NCBI RefSeq assembly: GCF_020400825.1
Contig: NZ_JAINVH010000030.1
Coordinates: forward strand, 31,332-95,331
Source: Streptomyces sp. HPF1205
GTDB taxonomy: Bacteria; Actinomycetota; Actinomycetes; Streptomycetales; Streptomycetaceae
Length of the DNA stretch: 64,000 nt
Reading direction: 5' to 3'
Shown: positions 8,968 to 16,431 of the stretch, one piece after another
Layout: each line of letters begins with the position of its first letter
Position numbering within the stretch: position 1 is the first letter of the stretch
Notes under the pieces: model-generated
Told to the model about the DNA's origin: nothing
What the model saw: only the letters and a program-made list of their open reading frames with translations
The model's database searches: none
Position numbers and translations under genes: made by a program

Positions 8968-9334
8968 CGGTCCAGGTCCGCAGTTCCTCGGCGATCCGGT
9001 CGACGCCCGCCGTGCCGTCCTTGACCAGCCGGGCCAGGTCCCTGACCTGCTCCGCGGTGGTGCCGACGGCCAGACCGCCGGCCACCAGGTAGGCGTACGC
9101 CACCGCCGTCGCGAACAGCGCGTTGGACCGCTCCAGGGCGGGCACGTGGAGCAGCAGTTGCAGCAGCGCGGCGGCCCTGGTGTGCGGGTCGGGGTACACG
9201 GGCCGGCCGAATATCTCGGCCTGGTGCCTGCTGACGGCGGCGACGAGCGCGCCCCAGTCCGTGACCTGCGGGTCGCCGGGGGTGTTGCGCTCGGCGACCA
9301 TGAGGAGCCACGCGAGGTCGATCTTCAGGGTCAA
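8957..9334 (-). CDS. Fic/Doc-like toxin component, degenerate active-site motif
   Basis: This 125-residue protein resembles the small fic-family toxin components annotated in Streptomyces (MTLKIDLAWLLMVAE start, HVPALERSN... region). Classical Fic/Doc proteins carry HPFxxGNKRTA at this point to transfer AMP or phosphate to a target. Here the equivalent stretch around residues 63-80 keeps only a His and an Asn, so the catalytic loop is not canonical. Its start overlaps the antitoxin stop in an ATGA quartet, the usual coupled arrangement. Biochemical activity is uncertain, and the gene could be a relaxed or neutralised toxin. Confidence 0.8.
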
Positions 9335-9576
9335 CGGGCGGTGCCCTCACCCGGCTCGGCGCCGCCCGGGCCGCCGAACTCCTCGCTGAAGACCGCCTCG
9401 TACTTCTTCATGAAGTCGGCGGCCGCGTGGACGAACGCCCTTCCGGACTCCCCCTCGTCCTGCCGGACGAGTTCCTCGATGTACCGGTTGACGCTGATGC
9501 CTCGCTCGGACGCGCGGGCCCTGGCCGCCTCAGCCGTGGCTTCGTCCACCCGCACGTTCAACTGGGTCTTCGCCAT
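9331..9576 (-). CDS. Ribbon-helix-helix antitoxin
   Basis: This 81-residue protein has an Arc/CopG-like N-terminus (QLNVRVDEATAEAARARASERGISVNR is split between a beta strand and helix A). An acidic C-terminus would wrap the toxin. Antitoxins of this kind repress their own operon. A palindrome lies 10 nt before the start, overlapping a TAGCGT -10 box six nt from the ATG, so the mRNA is probably leaderless and self-repressed. It precedes and overlaps the Fic-like toxin gene. Confidence 0.85.
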   Translation of the reverse strand: MAKTQLNVRVDEATAEAARARASERGISVNRYIEELVRQDEGESGRAFVHAAADFMKKYEAVFSEEFGGPGGAEPGEGTAR

Positions 9577-9585
9577 GCGCCAACG

Positions 9586-9603
9586 CTAGCGCCGCAGCGC
9601 TAG
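9586..9603 (-). promoter_or_regulatory. Toxin-antitoxin operator and -10 box
   Basis: A perfect inverted repeat, CTAGCGC-N4-GCGCTAG, overlaps a minus-strand TAGCGT -10 box (9588-9583) six nt ahead of the antitoxin ATG. Position and symmetry fit binding by the ribbon-helix-helix antitoxin. Confidence 0.6.
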
Positions 9604-9675
9604 TAGCGGCAAGGGCGCCTTCTCGGATCGTGAAATCCCCGCCGGGCGGGCGGGACGGGCTGGTGGGATACCCGT

Positions 9676-10104
9676 ATGAGTGATCTACGGATACGGCCCG
9701 CCGCCGCACGGGACGCGGCGGCCGTCCTCGCCTTCTGGCGGACCGCCGCCGAGGGCGTCAGCGTCAGCGACGATCCGGCGGGAGTGGCCGCGCTGATCGC
9801 GCGCGACCCCGAGGCGCTGCTGCTCGCCGAGCGCGACGGTGAGCTGGTCGGCACGGTGATCGCCGGGTTCGACGGCTGGCGCTGCCACCTGTACCGGCTC
9901 GCCGTGCGTCCCGACGTCCGCCGTCAGGGTGTCGCGCGCACCTTGCTGGAGGCCGCGCAGGAACGTTTCATCGCACTCGGCGGCCGCCGCGGCGACGCCA
10001 TGGTGCTGGAACGCAACGAACCCGCCCACCACGCCTGGCGGGCGGCGGGCTACACGCCGCAGGAGCAGTGGCGCCGCTGGGTCAAGCCGCTGACGGCGGA
10101 CTGA
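9676..10104 (+). CDS. GNAT family N-acetyltransferase
   Basis: A single-domain GNAT protein of 142 residues that would transfer an acetyl group from acetyl-CoA to an amine. The acetyl-CoA pyrophosphate loop is visible as RLAVRPDVRRQGVARTLLEAA (split near residues 74-94; RRQGVA is the core motif). The C-terminal AHHAWRAAGY block is typical of the fold's last strands. It is divergent from the toxin-antitoxin operon and not clearly in an operon with the CNNM genes 105 bp downstream. The substrate cannot be predicted. Confidence 0.88.
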   Translation: MSDLRIRPAAARDAAAVLAFWRTAAEGVSVSDDPAGVAALIARDPEALLLAERDGELVGTVIAGFDGWRCHLYRLAVRPDVRRQGVARTLLEAAQERFIALGGRRGDAMVLERNEPAHHAWRAAGYTPQEQWRRWVKPLTAD

Positions 10105-10150
10105 ACCGGCGAAGTCGGCCGCCGGGCGCCACGCCGCACCGGCGAAGTCG
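10105..10150. repeat. 13-bp direct repeat between genes
   Basis: ACCGGCGAAGTCG occurs at 10105-10117 and again at 10138-10150 in the gap between the acetyltransferase and the first CNNM gene. The function is unknown. Confidence 0.6.
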
Positions 10151-10209
10151 CGGGCGGCGGCGCGTGCGGCCGGGCGCCCGGTAGCCGATCATGGGATCGA
10201 GGTGTCCCG

Positions 10210-11541
10210 ATGACCGAAGCGCTCCTCCTGGTGCCGGCCGTGCTGCTCGTCCTCGCCTGCGGCGTGTTCGTTGCGGCCGAGTTCTCGCTGACCACCGTCG
10301 AGCGCAGCGAACTGGAACGCGCGGCCCGGGAGGGCGAGCGGGGCGCGCACGCGGCCCTGGCGGCGGTGCGCACGCTTACCGTGCAGCTGTCCGGCGCCCA
10401 GCTCGGGATCACCACGACCGGTCTGGTCATCGGCATGCTCGCTCAAGGGTCCGTCGCCGCACTGCTGCGCGGGCCGCTGCGGGCCGCCGGGCTGTCCGCG
10501 TCCGCCGCGTCCACCCTCGCGCTGGTGCTGGGCACGGCGGTCACGACGGTGGCCTTAATGGTGGTCGGCGAGCTGATCCCCAAGAACTGGGCGATCTCCC
10601 GGCCGCTGCGGGTCGCCACCGCGGTGGCGCCCGCCCAGCGCGCGTTCACCAGGGCCTTCGGACCGCTGATCCGCCATCTGGACAACACCGCCAACCGGGT
10701 GCTGCGCCGGCTCGGCCTGGAACCGACCGAGGAGCTGGCGTCCGCGCGCGACCCTCAGGAGCTGGTGGCGCTGGCCCGGCACTCCGCGCGCGCGGGCGCG
10801 CTGGAGGCCGACACCGCCGAACTGTTCGTTCGCACCCTGGGCCTGGCCGAGCTCACCGCGGAGAACGTGATGACCCCGCGCGTCCAGGTCACCGCCCTGG
10901 AGCAGCGGGCCACCGCCCAGGACGTGGCCAACGCCACCCGCGCCACCGGGCTGTCCCGCTTCCCGGTCTACCGGGACACCCTGGACTCCGTCATCGGCAC
11001 CGTCCACATCAAGGACGTGCTCGCCGTACCGCCGGCCGACCGCTCCGGGCTGCCGGTGACCGCGCTGCTGCGCGAACCGCTGCTGGTCCCCGAGTCGCTG
11101 ACCGTGGAGCGCCTGCTGGACCGCCTGTCCAGCAGGCAGTCGATGGCGGTGGTCATCGACGAGTACGGGGGCACGGCGGGCGTGGCGACCATGGAGGACA
11201 TCGTCGAGGAGGTGGTCGGCGAGGTCCGCGACGAACACGACCCGAACCAGTTGCCGGACCTGCTCCTGCTGCGCGAGGACCGGGAGGGCCGCCGGGTCTA
11301 CGACGCGGACGGCGCCACCCGCACCGAGGACCAACTCCGGCGGATCGGGCTGCGCGCGCCGGAGGGCCCGTACGAGACGCTGGCCGGGCTCGTGGCGCAC
11401 CGGCTCGGGCGCATCCCGGGGCGCGGCGACACCGTCGAGGTCGGCGGCTGGCGGATCGAGGTGACCGAGGCGTCCGGGCACCGGGCGGCCCGCGCGCTGC
11501 TGGTGTCGCCTCCGCGCGGCGGGGAGGCGCAGGCCCCGTGA
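10210..11541 (+). CDS. CNNM/CorC-type transporter (hemolysin family), carries a TTA codon
   Basis: This 443-residue membrane protein of the CNNM family is linked to Mg2+/Co2+ handling in bacteria. The order is a DUF21 membrane domain with several helices (residues 1-190), a CBS pair (about 205-335; FPVYRDTLDSVIGTVHIKD and the IDEYGGTAGVATMEDI block) and a CorC_HlyC domain at the end (about 350-435). A TTA leucine codon sits in frame at 10555-10557. In Streptomyces this is read only by the bldA tRNA, so synthesis should depend on growth phase. GAGGTG precedes the ATG at 10210. It overlaps the next paralogue by GTGA. Confidence 0.92.
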   Translation: MTEALLLVPAVLLVLACGVFVAAEFSLTTVERSELERAAREGERGAHAALAAVRTLTVQLSGAQLGITTTGLVIGMLAQGSVAALLRGPLRAAGLSASAASTLALVLGTAVTTVALMVVGELIPKNWAISRPLRVATAVAPAQRAFTRAFGPLIRHLDNTANRVLRRLGLEPTEELASARDPQELVALARHSARAGALEADTAELFVRTLGLAELTAENVMTPRVQVTALEQRATAQDVANATRATGLSRFPVYRDTLDSVIGTVHIKDVLAVPPADRSGLPVTALLREPLLVPESLTVERLLDRLSSRQSMAVVIDEYGGTAGVATMEDIVEEVVGEVRDEHDPNQLPDLLLLREDREGRRVYDADGATRTEDQLRRIGLRAPEGPYETLAGLVAHRLGRIPGRGDTVEVGGWRIEVTEASGHRAARALLVSPPRGGEAQAP

Positions 11542-12554
11542 CCCTCCTGCAGATCCTGGTCGGCCTGCTGACCATCGTGGTGAACGCCTTCTTCGTGGGC
11601 GCCGAGTTCGCGATGGTCTCGGTGCGGCGCAGCCAGATCGAGCCGCGCGCGGCGGCCGGCGAGCGCGGGGCGCGGCCGGTGCTGTGGGGCCTGGAGCACC
11701 TGTCGGCGCTGCTGGCCGGAGCCCAGCTCGGCATCACCGCGTGCACGCTGGTGCTGGGCATCGTGGCCGAGCCCGCGGTCGCGGACGTGCTGGCACCGCT
11801 GTTCCGGGTCGCGCACGTGCCGCACGGCGTGGTGCACCCGGCCTCGTACGCCATCGGGCTGGCGCTGGCCACCTACCTGCACATGCTGTTCGGCGAGATG
11901 GTGCCCAAGAACATCGCGCTGGCCGGGCCGGTGCGCTCCGCGCTGCTGCTGGGGCCGCCGCTGGTGGCGCTGACCCGGGCGGTGCGGCCGCTGATCTTCG
12001 GGATCAACGCGCTGGCCAACGCCGGACTGCGGCTGGTGCGGGTGGAGCCGCGTTCGGAGGTGGCCGCGGTCTTCTCGCCCGACGAGCTGTCGCGGATCGT
12101 GGTGGACGCGCGCGAGGCGGGACTGCTCGACGAGCGGGCGACGGAACGGCTGCGGGACGCCCTGGAGCTCGGGCGGCGCCCGGTGGCCGGGATCGTCGTT
12201 CCCGCCGACCGGGTGGTGCGCGCACCGCTGGGCATCACCGCGGAGGGTCTGGAGGCGCTGAGCGCGGACTCCGGCTTCTCCCGCTTCCCGGTGGCCGACG
12301 ACGACGGCCGGGTGCTGGGCTACCTGCACGTGAAGGACGCGCTGGACGCCTTCCCGCCCGACGCCCCCTTCCCGCGCTCGGCGCTGCGCCGCATCACCCG
12401 GGTGCGCGCGGACACGCCGCTGGACGACGTGCTCACCGCGATGCGGGCCGGCGGCGCCCACCTGGCGGCGGTGGTGGACGACGAGGGGCGGGGGCTCGGC
12501 CTGGTGACCATGGAGGACGTGCTGAAGGAACTGGTCGTCCCGGGCCGGCCGTAG
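11538..12554 (+). CDS. Second CNNM/CorC-type transporter, lacking the C-terminal domain
   Basis: This 338-residue paralogue of the upstream gene is expected to work with it, possibly as a heteromer, in divalent cation homeostasis. It has the DUF21 membrane domain (GAEFAMVSVRRSQIE, then GAQLGITACTL and GEMVPKNIAL) and a CBS pair ending in VTMEDVLKELV. It then stops, so the CorC_HlyC domain present in the neighbour is missing. The GTG start at 11538 overlaps the upstream stop as GTGA. The pair of one long and one short CNNM gene in tandem is common in actinomycetes. Confidence 0.92.
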   Translation: MTLLQILVGLLTIVVNAFFVGAEFAMVSVRRSQIEPRAAAGERGARPVLWGLEHLSALLAGAQLGITACTLVLGIVAEPAVADVLAPLFRVAHVPHGVVHPASYAIGLALATYLHMLFGEMVPKNIALAGPVRSALLLGPPLVALTRAVRPLIFGINALANAGLRLVRVEPRSEVAAVFSPDELSRIVVDAREAGLLDERATERLRDALELGRRPVAGIVVPADRVVRAPLGITAEGLEALSADSGFSRFPVADDDGRVLGYLHVKDALDAFPPDAPFPRSALRRITRVRADTPLDDVLTAMRAGGAHLAAVVDDEGRGLGLVTMEDVLKELVVPGRP

Positions 12555-12679
12555 CGGACCGGGACCGCGGGGCAGGGCACGAGCGGGCACGCGAGCGGGC
12601 ACGGCCGGGGACGGGCAGGGACGGCCGGGGACGGGCGGCTCCCGGTGGTCCCGGTTCGTACGGTGACCAAGCGCTCGCA
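12555..12679. repeat. 20-bp direct repeats ahead of the SGNH hydrolase gene
   Basis: Two adjacent copies of a unit starting ACGGCCGGGGACGGGC lie at 12601-12620 and 12621-12638, preceded by two copies of GAGCGGGCAC. Nothing in the region looks coding. Confidence 0.55.
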
Positions 12680-12685
12680 TAGGAT
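12680..12685 (+). promoter_or_regulatory. -10 box (TAGGAT) of a probable leaderless mRNA
   Basis: TAGGAT ends 9 nt before the ATG at 12695. The predicted transcription start therefore falls at or within one or two bases of the start codon, and no Shine-Dalgarno sequence is present. Confidence 0.5.
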
Positions 12686-12694
12686 CGCCGGGCC

Positions 12695-13480
12695 ATGGGG
12701 ACACCTGAGACGCACACGTACACGAGCTTCGTCGCGGTCGGCGACTCCTTCACCGAGGGCATGTCCGACCTGCTGCCCGACGGCACCTATCGCGGCTGGG
12801 CGGACCTGCTCGCGGGGCGGCTGGCCGCGCGGGCGCCCGGTTTCCGCTACGCCAACCTCGCCGTGCGCGGCAAGCTGATCCGGCAGATCTCCGAGGAGCA
12901 GGTGGACACCGCCGCCGCGATGGGCGCGGACCTCATCACCCTGGTCGGCGGCCTGAACGACGTGCTGCGGCCCAAGTGCGACGTGGACGCGGTGTGCGGG
13001 CTGCTGGAGAGCTCGGTGGAGCGGCTCGCGCCGGCCTGCCGGCAACTGGTGCTGATGCGCAGCCCGGCCAGGCGCGGCCCGGTGGCCACCCGTGTCCTGC
13101 CCCGCATGGAGCGCCTGTACGACTTCGTCGACGGCCTCGCCCGGCGCCACGGCGCCCTGGTGGTGGACCTTTACGGCGCCGAGGTGCTGGGCGACCCGCG
13201 GATGTGGGCCGACGACCGGCTCCATCTGACGGCCGAGGGGCACGTCCGCGTCGCCGAGGCGGTGTGGCAGACCCTGGGGCTGCCCGCCGAGTCGCAGTGG
13301 ACCCGCGCCCTGCCCCCGCACCTCCCGGCCCCCTGGGCGGCCCGGCGCCTGGCCGACGTCCGGTTCACCCGCGAGCACCTGCTGCCGTGGATAGGGCGCC
13401 GGCTGACCGGCCGCTCCTCGGGCGACGGCCGCCTGCCCAAGCGCCCGGAGCTGCTGCCGTACGAGACGCGGCTGCCGTAG
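12695..13480 (+). CDS. SGNH/GDSL-family hydrolase
   Basis: This 261-residue cytoplasmic SGNH-fold esterase has block I AVGDSFTEG with nucleophile Ser18, block III GGLND and block V DDRLH carrying the catalytic Asp and His. No signal peptide is present, unlike many secreted GDSL lipases. The ATG at 12695 is preceded by a TAGGAT -10 box at leaderless distance rather than by an SD. The C-terminal 50 residues are basic and not part of the core fold. Substrate unknown; this family is common in streptomycetes. Confidence 0.88.
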   Translation: MGTPETHTYTSFVAVGDSFTEGMSDLLPDGTYRGWADLLAGRLAARAPGFRYANLAVRGKLIRQISEEQVDTAAAMGADLITLVGGLNDVLRPKCDVDAVCGLLESSVERLAPACRQLVLMRSPARRGPVATRVLPRMERLYDFVDGLARRHGALVVDLYGAEVLGDPRMWADDRLHLTAEGHVRVAEAVWQTLGLPAESQWTRALPPHLPAPWAARRLADVRFTREHLLPWIGRRLTGRSSGDGRLPKRPELLPYETRLP

Positions 13481-13524
13481 GGCCACCGCCGGCGGGACGC
13501 GGCTGGGGGCACCGCCGCGACCAG

Positions 13525-13530
13525 TAGAAT
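13525..13530 (+). promoter_or_regulatory. purB -10 box (TAGAAT), leaderless start
   Basis: TAGAAT lies 8 nt upstream of the purB GTG, which puts the expected transcription start at or next to the start codon. No purine-rich SD is seen between them. Confidence 0.55.
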
Positions 13531-13538
13531 CTCCCCAC

Positions 13539-14972
13539 GTGACTGCCAAGCCGCGTATCCCCGATGTCCTCGCCGGCCGCTATGCCTCCGCCGAGCTCGC
13601 CGCCCTCTGGTCGCCGGAGCGGAAGGTGGTGCTGGAGCGCAGGCTGTGGCTGGCCGTGCTCCGCGCTCAGCGCGACCTCGGGGTGGAGGTGCCCGAGGAG
13701 GCCGTCGCGGACTACGAGCGGGTGCTGGAGCAGGTCGACCTGGCCTCGATCGCCGAGCGGGAGAAGGTCACCCGGCACGACGTCAAGGCCCGGATCGAGG
13801 AGTTCAACGCGCTGGCCGGGCACGAGCAGGTCCACAAGGGGATGACCTCGCGGGACCTGACCGAGAACGTCGAGCAGCTCCAGATCCGGCTCTCGCTGGA
13901 GCACGTCAGGGACCGCACGGTCGCGGTGCTGGCACGGCTGGGGCAGCTCGCCGGGCAGTACGCGGAGCTGGTGATGGCCGGCCGCTCGCACAACGTCGCC
14001 GCGCAGGCCACGACGCTGGGCAAGAGGTTCGCCACGGCTGCGGACGAACTGCTGGTGGCCTTCGCGCGGGTCGAGGAACTGCTCGCGCGGTATCCGCTGC
14101 GCGGCATCAAGGGCCCGGTCGGCACCGCGCAGGACATGCTGGACCTGCTGGGCGGCGACGAGGCCGCGCTGGCCGAACTGGAGCGGCGGGTCGCCGGGCA
14201 CCTGGGCTTCTCCCGGTCGTTCACCTCCGTCGGCCAGGTCTACCCGCGGTCGCTGGACTACGAGGTGGTCTCGGCGCTGGTGCAGCTCGCCGCCGCGCCC
14301 TCCTCCACCGCGCGGACGATCCGGCTGATGGCCGGGCACGAGCTGGTCACCGAGGGCTTCAAGCCGGGCCAGGTGGGCTCCTCGGCGATGCCGCACAAGA
14401 TGAACACCCGCTCCTGCGAGCGCGTCAACGGCCTGATGGTGGTCCTGCGCGGATACGCGTCGATGACCGGGGAACTGGCCGGCGACCAGTGGAACGAGGG
14501 CGACGTGTCCTGCTCGGTGGTGCGCCGGGTCGCCCTGCCGGACGCCTTCTTCGCCTTCGACGGGCTGCTGGAGACGTTCCTGACGGTGCTGGACGAGTTC
14601 GGCGCCTTCCCGGCGGTCGTGGCGCGCGAGCTGGACCGCTACCTGCCGTTCCTGGCCACCACAAAGGTGCTGATGGGCGCGGTGCGCGCCGGGGTCGGCC
14701 GGGAGGTCGCGCACGAGGTGATCAAGGAGCACGCGGTGGCCTCCGCGCTGGCGATGCGCGAGCAGGGCACCGAGCGCAACGAACTGCTCGACCGGCTCGC
14801 CGCCGACGAGCGGATCCCGCTGGACCGCGCCGCACTGGACGCGCTGATGGCCGACCGGCTGTCCTTCACGGGGGCGGCGGCCTCGCAGGTGGTCGAGGTC
14901 GTGCGCCGGGTGGAGGAGGTCGTCAAGGCGCACCCGCAGGCGGCCGCCTACCGTCCAGGGGCGATCCTCTGA
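13539..14972 (+). CDS. purB: Adenylosuccinate lyase
   Basis: PurB removes fumarate from SAICAR in purine synthesis and from adenylosuccinate in AMP synthesis. The 477-residue protein belongs to the aspartase/fumarase superfamily. TSRDLTENVEQ, GRSHNVAAQATTLGK and the signature loop GSSAMPHKMN are all intact. The start is the GTG at 13539, close behind a -10 box. The downstream mug gene begins inside the purB stop codon. Purine genes are otherwise absent here apart from an NCS2 permease 5 kb away. Confidence 0.96.
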   Translation: MTAKPRIPDVLAGRYASAELAALWSPERKVVLERRLWLAVLRAQRDLGVEVPEEAVADYERVLEQVDLASIAEREKVTRHDVKARIEEFNALAGHEQVHKGMTSRDLTENVEQLQIRLSLEHVRDRTVAVLARLGQLAGQYAELVMAGRSHNVAAQATTLGKRFATAADELLVAFARVEELLARYPLRGIKGPVGTAQDMLDLLGGDEAALAELERRVAGHLGFSRSFTSVGQVYPRSLDYEVVSALVQLAAAPSSTARTIRLMAGHELVTEGFKPGQVGSSAMPHKMNTRSCERVNGLMVVLRGYASMTGELAGDQWNEGDVSCSVVRRVALPDAFFAFDGLLETFLTVLDEFGAFPAVVARELDRYLPFLATTKVLMGAVRAGVGREVAHEVIKEHAVASALAMREQGTERNELLDRLAADERIPLDRAALDALMADRLSFTGAAASQVVEVVRRVEEVVKAHPQAAAYRPGAIL

Positions 14973-15598
14973 CCCCCGAGCAGCTCGCCGCCGCGCGTGA
15001 CCGGACCCTTCGGGACGTGGTCGCGCCCGACCTGCGTGTGCTGTTCTGCGGCATCAACCCCGGGCTGATGTCGGCGTACACCGGGCACCACTTCGCCCGG
15101 CCGGGCAACAGGTTCTGGCCGGCGCTGCACGCCTCCGGGTTCACTCCGCGGCGGTTCGCGCCCGCGGAGCAGTGGGAGGTGCTGGAGCTCGGCTTCGGCC
15201 TCACCAATGTGGCCGGGCGGGCCACGGCCAGGGCGGACGAGCTCAGCCGCGAGGAGCTCATGGCGGGCGGCGAGCGGCTGATCGCGAAGGTTGCCGCGTA
15301 CCGGCCCGGCTGGCTGGCGGTGCTGGGGGTCACGGCCTACCGGGTGGCCTTCGGCGACAAGGACGCCCGGGTCGGACCGCAAGAGCTGCGGCTGGGCGGC
15401 ACCCGCGTCTGGGTGTTGCCCTCCCCCAGCGGGCTCAACGCGCACTGGTCGCCCGCGACGCTGGCGCAGGAGTTCGGACGGCTGCGGGCGGCGGCGTACG
15501 GATCGCAGTACGGCCCGCGGGCCGCGGACGGCGACGCGACCGGTGCGCCCGCGGCCGTGCGGGCGCAGGGTCCGGACGGGACCGGGCTACGGATCTAG
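14969..15598 (+). CDS. mug: G/U mismatch-specific uracil-DNA glycosylase, apparent CTG start
   Basis: Mug removes uracil (and ethenocytosine) opposite guanine in DNA. The uracil-glycosylase motif is FCGINPGLMS, the fold signature is ARPGNRFWPALH, and the C-terminal active-site motif is LPSPSGLNAHWS. Conserved Mug proteins begin TPEELAAARD, and here that sequence follows directly on a CTG overlapping the purB TGA (CTGA). No in-frame ATG, GTG or TTG exists close upstream, and the first downstream GTG (15017) would remove conserved residues. I therefore annotate a CTG start and coupling to purB. About 35 residues at the C-terminus are non-conserved and overlap the convergent gene by 4 nt. Confidence 0.88.
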   Translation: MTPEQLAAARDRTLRDVVAPDLRVLFCGINPGLMSAYTGHHFARPGNRFWPALHASGFTPRRFAPAEQWEVLELGFGLTNVAGRATARADELSREELMAGGERLIAKVAAYRPGWLAVLGVTAYRVAFGDKDARVGPQELRLGGTRVWVLPSPSGLNAHWSPATLAQEFGRLRAAAYGSQYGPRAADGDATGAPAAVRAQGPDGTGLRI

Positions 15599-16281
15599 GC
15601 CCCTCGCGCGCCGGCGTCCCGCGGACCGATGACGCGCGGGTCCGTCAGGGACGGGTCCGTCACAGACGGCTCGGACACGGACGGGTCCGACACGGACGGC
15701 TCGGACACGGACGGGTCCGACACAGACGGGTCAGACATCCGCGGACCCGCCGTACGCGGGTCCGTCACCCGAGGACCCGTCGGACCCGGACCCGGCGCCA
15801 CCGCCTGCTCGTACACCGCCCGGTCCGCCGTCGCCACGACGAGCTGCAGCGGTAAGCCGCGCTCGCCCTGGCCGACGCCGACGGCTGTCCAGCGGTCGCC
15901 GACCCGCCACCCGTACACCTCGGGCACGAAGCCGCACAGCTCGTCCAGCGGCGGCGGGGGGCGCCCTTCGGGTGAAGCCCCGGCGGTGGGTCCGCCGGCC
16001 GTCCGCCGCTCCAGGAACGGGTACAGGTCGAGCGTCTCCGGTTCGCCCCAGCGCGCGCTCAGCAGCTCGACCAGGGCCTGGCACCAGGCGCGGAAGTCGT
16101 CCTCCGCATGAGCCGCCCGGCCGGGGTCGGCGCCGTGGGGGTCGTGGAGGTCCTCGCTCACCGCGAGGGCGGCCAGGTGGAAGCCGGGCCCGCTGACGAC
16201 GGTCCCCCGGTGGCCGCGCCGGGCCGGGAAGGGCAGCCGGCGCAGCCGGTCCACCTCGGCGAGCAGAGCGGCAAGATCCAT
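15595..16281 (-). CDS. Unknown protein with pentapeptide-repeat acidic tail
   Basis: I do not recognise this 228-residue protein. The first 165 residues look globular: an N-terminal leucine-rich helix, RAWCQALVELLSARWG, then VYGWRVGDRWTAVGVGQG. There are no membrane segments. The last 50 residues are repeats of Asp-Pro-Ser-Val-Ser and variants, encoded by 15-bp units. The start is the ATG at 16281 with GGAG just upstream. It is transcribed towards mug and away from the ROK regulator. Residue pattern and codon use support a real cytoplasmic protein; the function is open. Confidence 0.7.
   Translation of the reverse strand: MDLAALLAEVDRLRRLPFPARRGHRGTVVSGPGFHLAALAVSEDLHDPHGADPGRAAHAEDDFRAWCQALVELLSARWGEPETLDLYPFLERRTAGGPTAGASPEGRPPPPLDELCGFVPEVYGWRVGDRWTAVGVGQGERGLPLQLVVATADRAVYEQAVAPGPGPTGPRVTDPRTAGPRMSDPSVSDPSVSEPSVSDPSVSEPSVTDPSLTDPRVIGPRDAGARGA
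15637..15740 (-). repeat. 15-bp tandem repeats encoding DPSVS units
   Basis: Alternating 15-bp units of the type GGACGGGTCCGACAC run in frame through the 3' end of the unknown gene, giving Ser-Asp/Glu-Pro-Ser-Val repeats. Confidence 0.88.
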
Positions 16282-16431
16282 GTCTCCAGTAAAGCGCCGC
16301 CCTGTGACAGTTGGCTGCCCGTCAGGCCGCGCGCCCCCGTCGCGCGGCGCGGCGCGGGCCCGGGGACACTCGCCGCGCGGCCCGGTGCCGGGTACCATCC
16401 GCCACACACGTGCGACTGGGAGGACCACACC

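Noticed and set aside
15637..15740. Repeat array considered as a CRISPR
   Set aside because: Units are 15 bp with no unique spacers and encode regular peptides.
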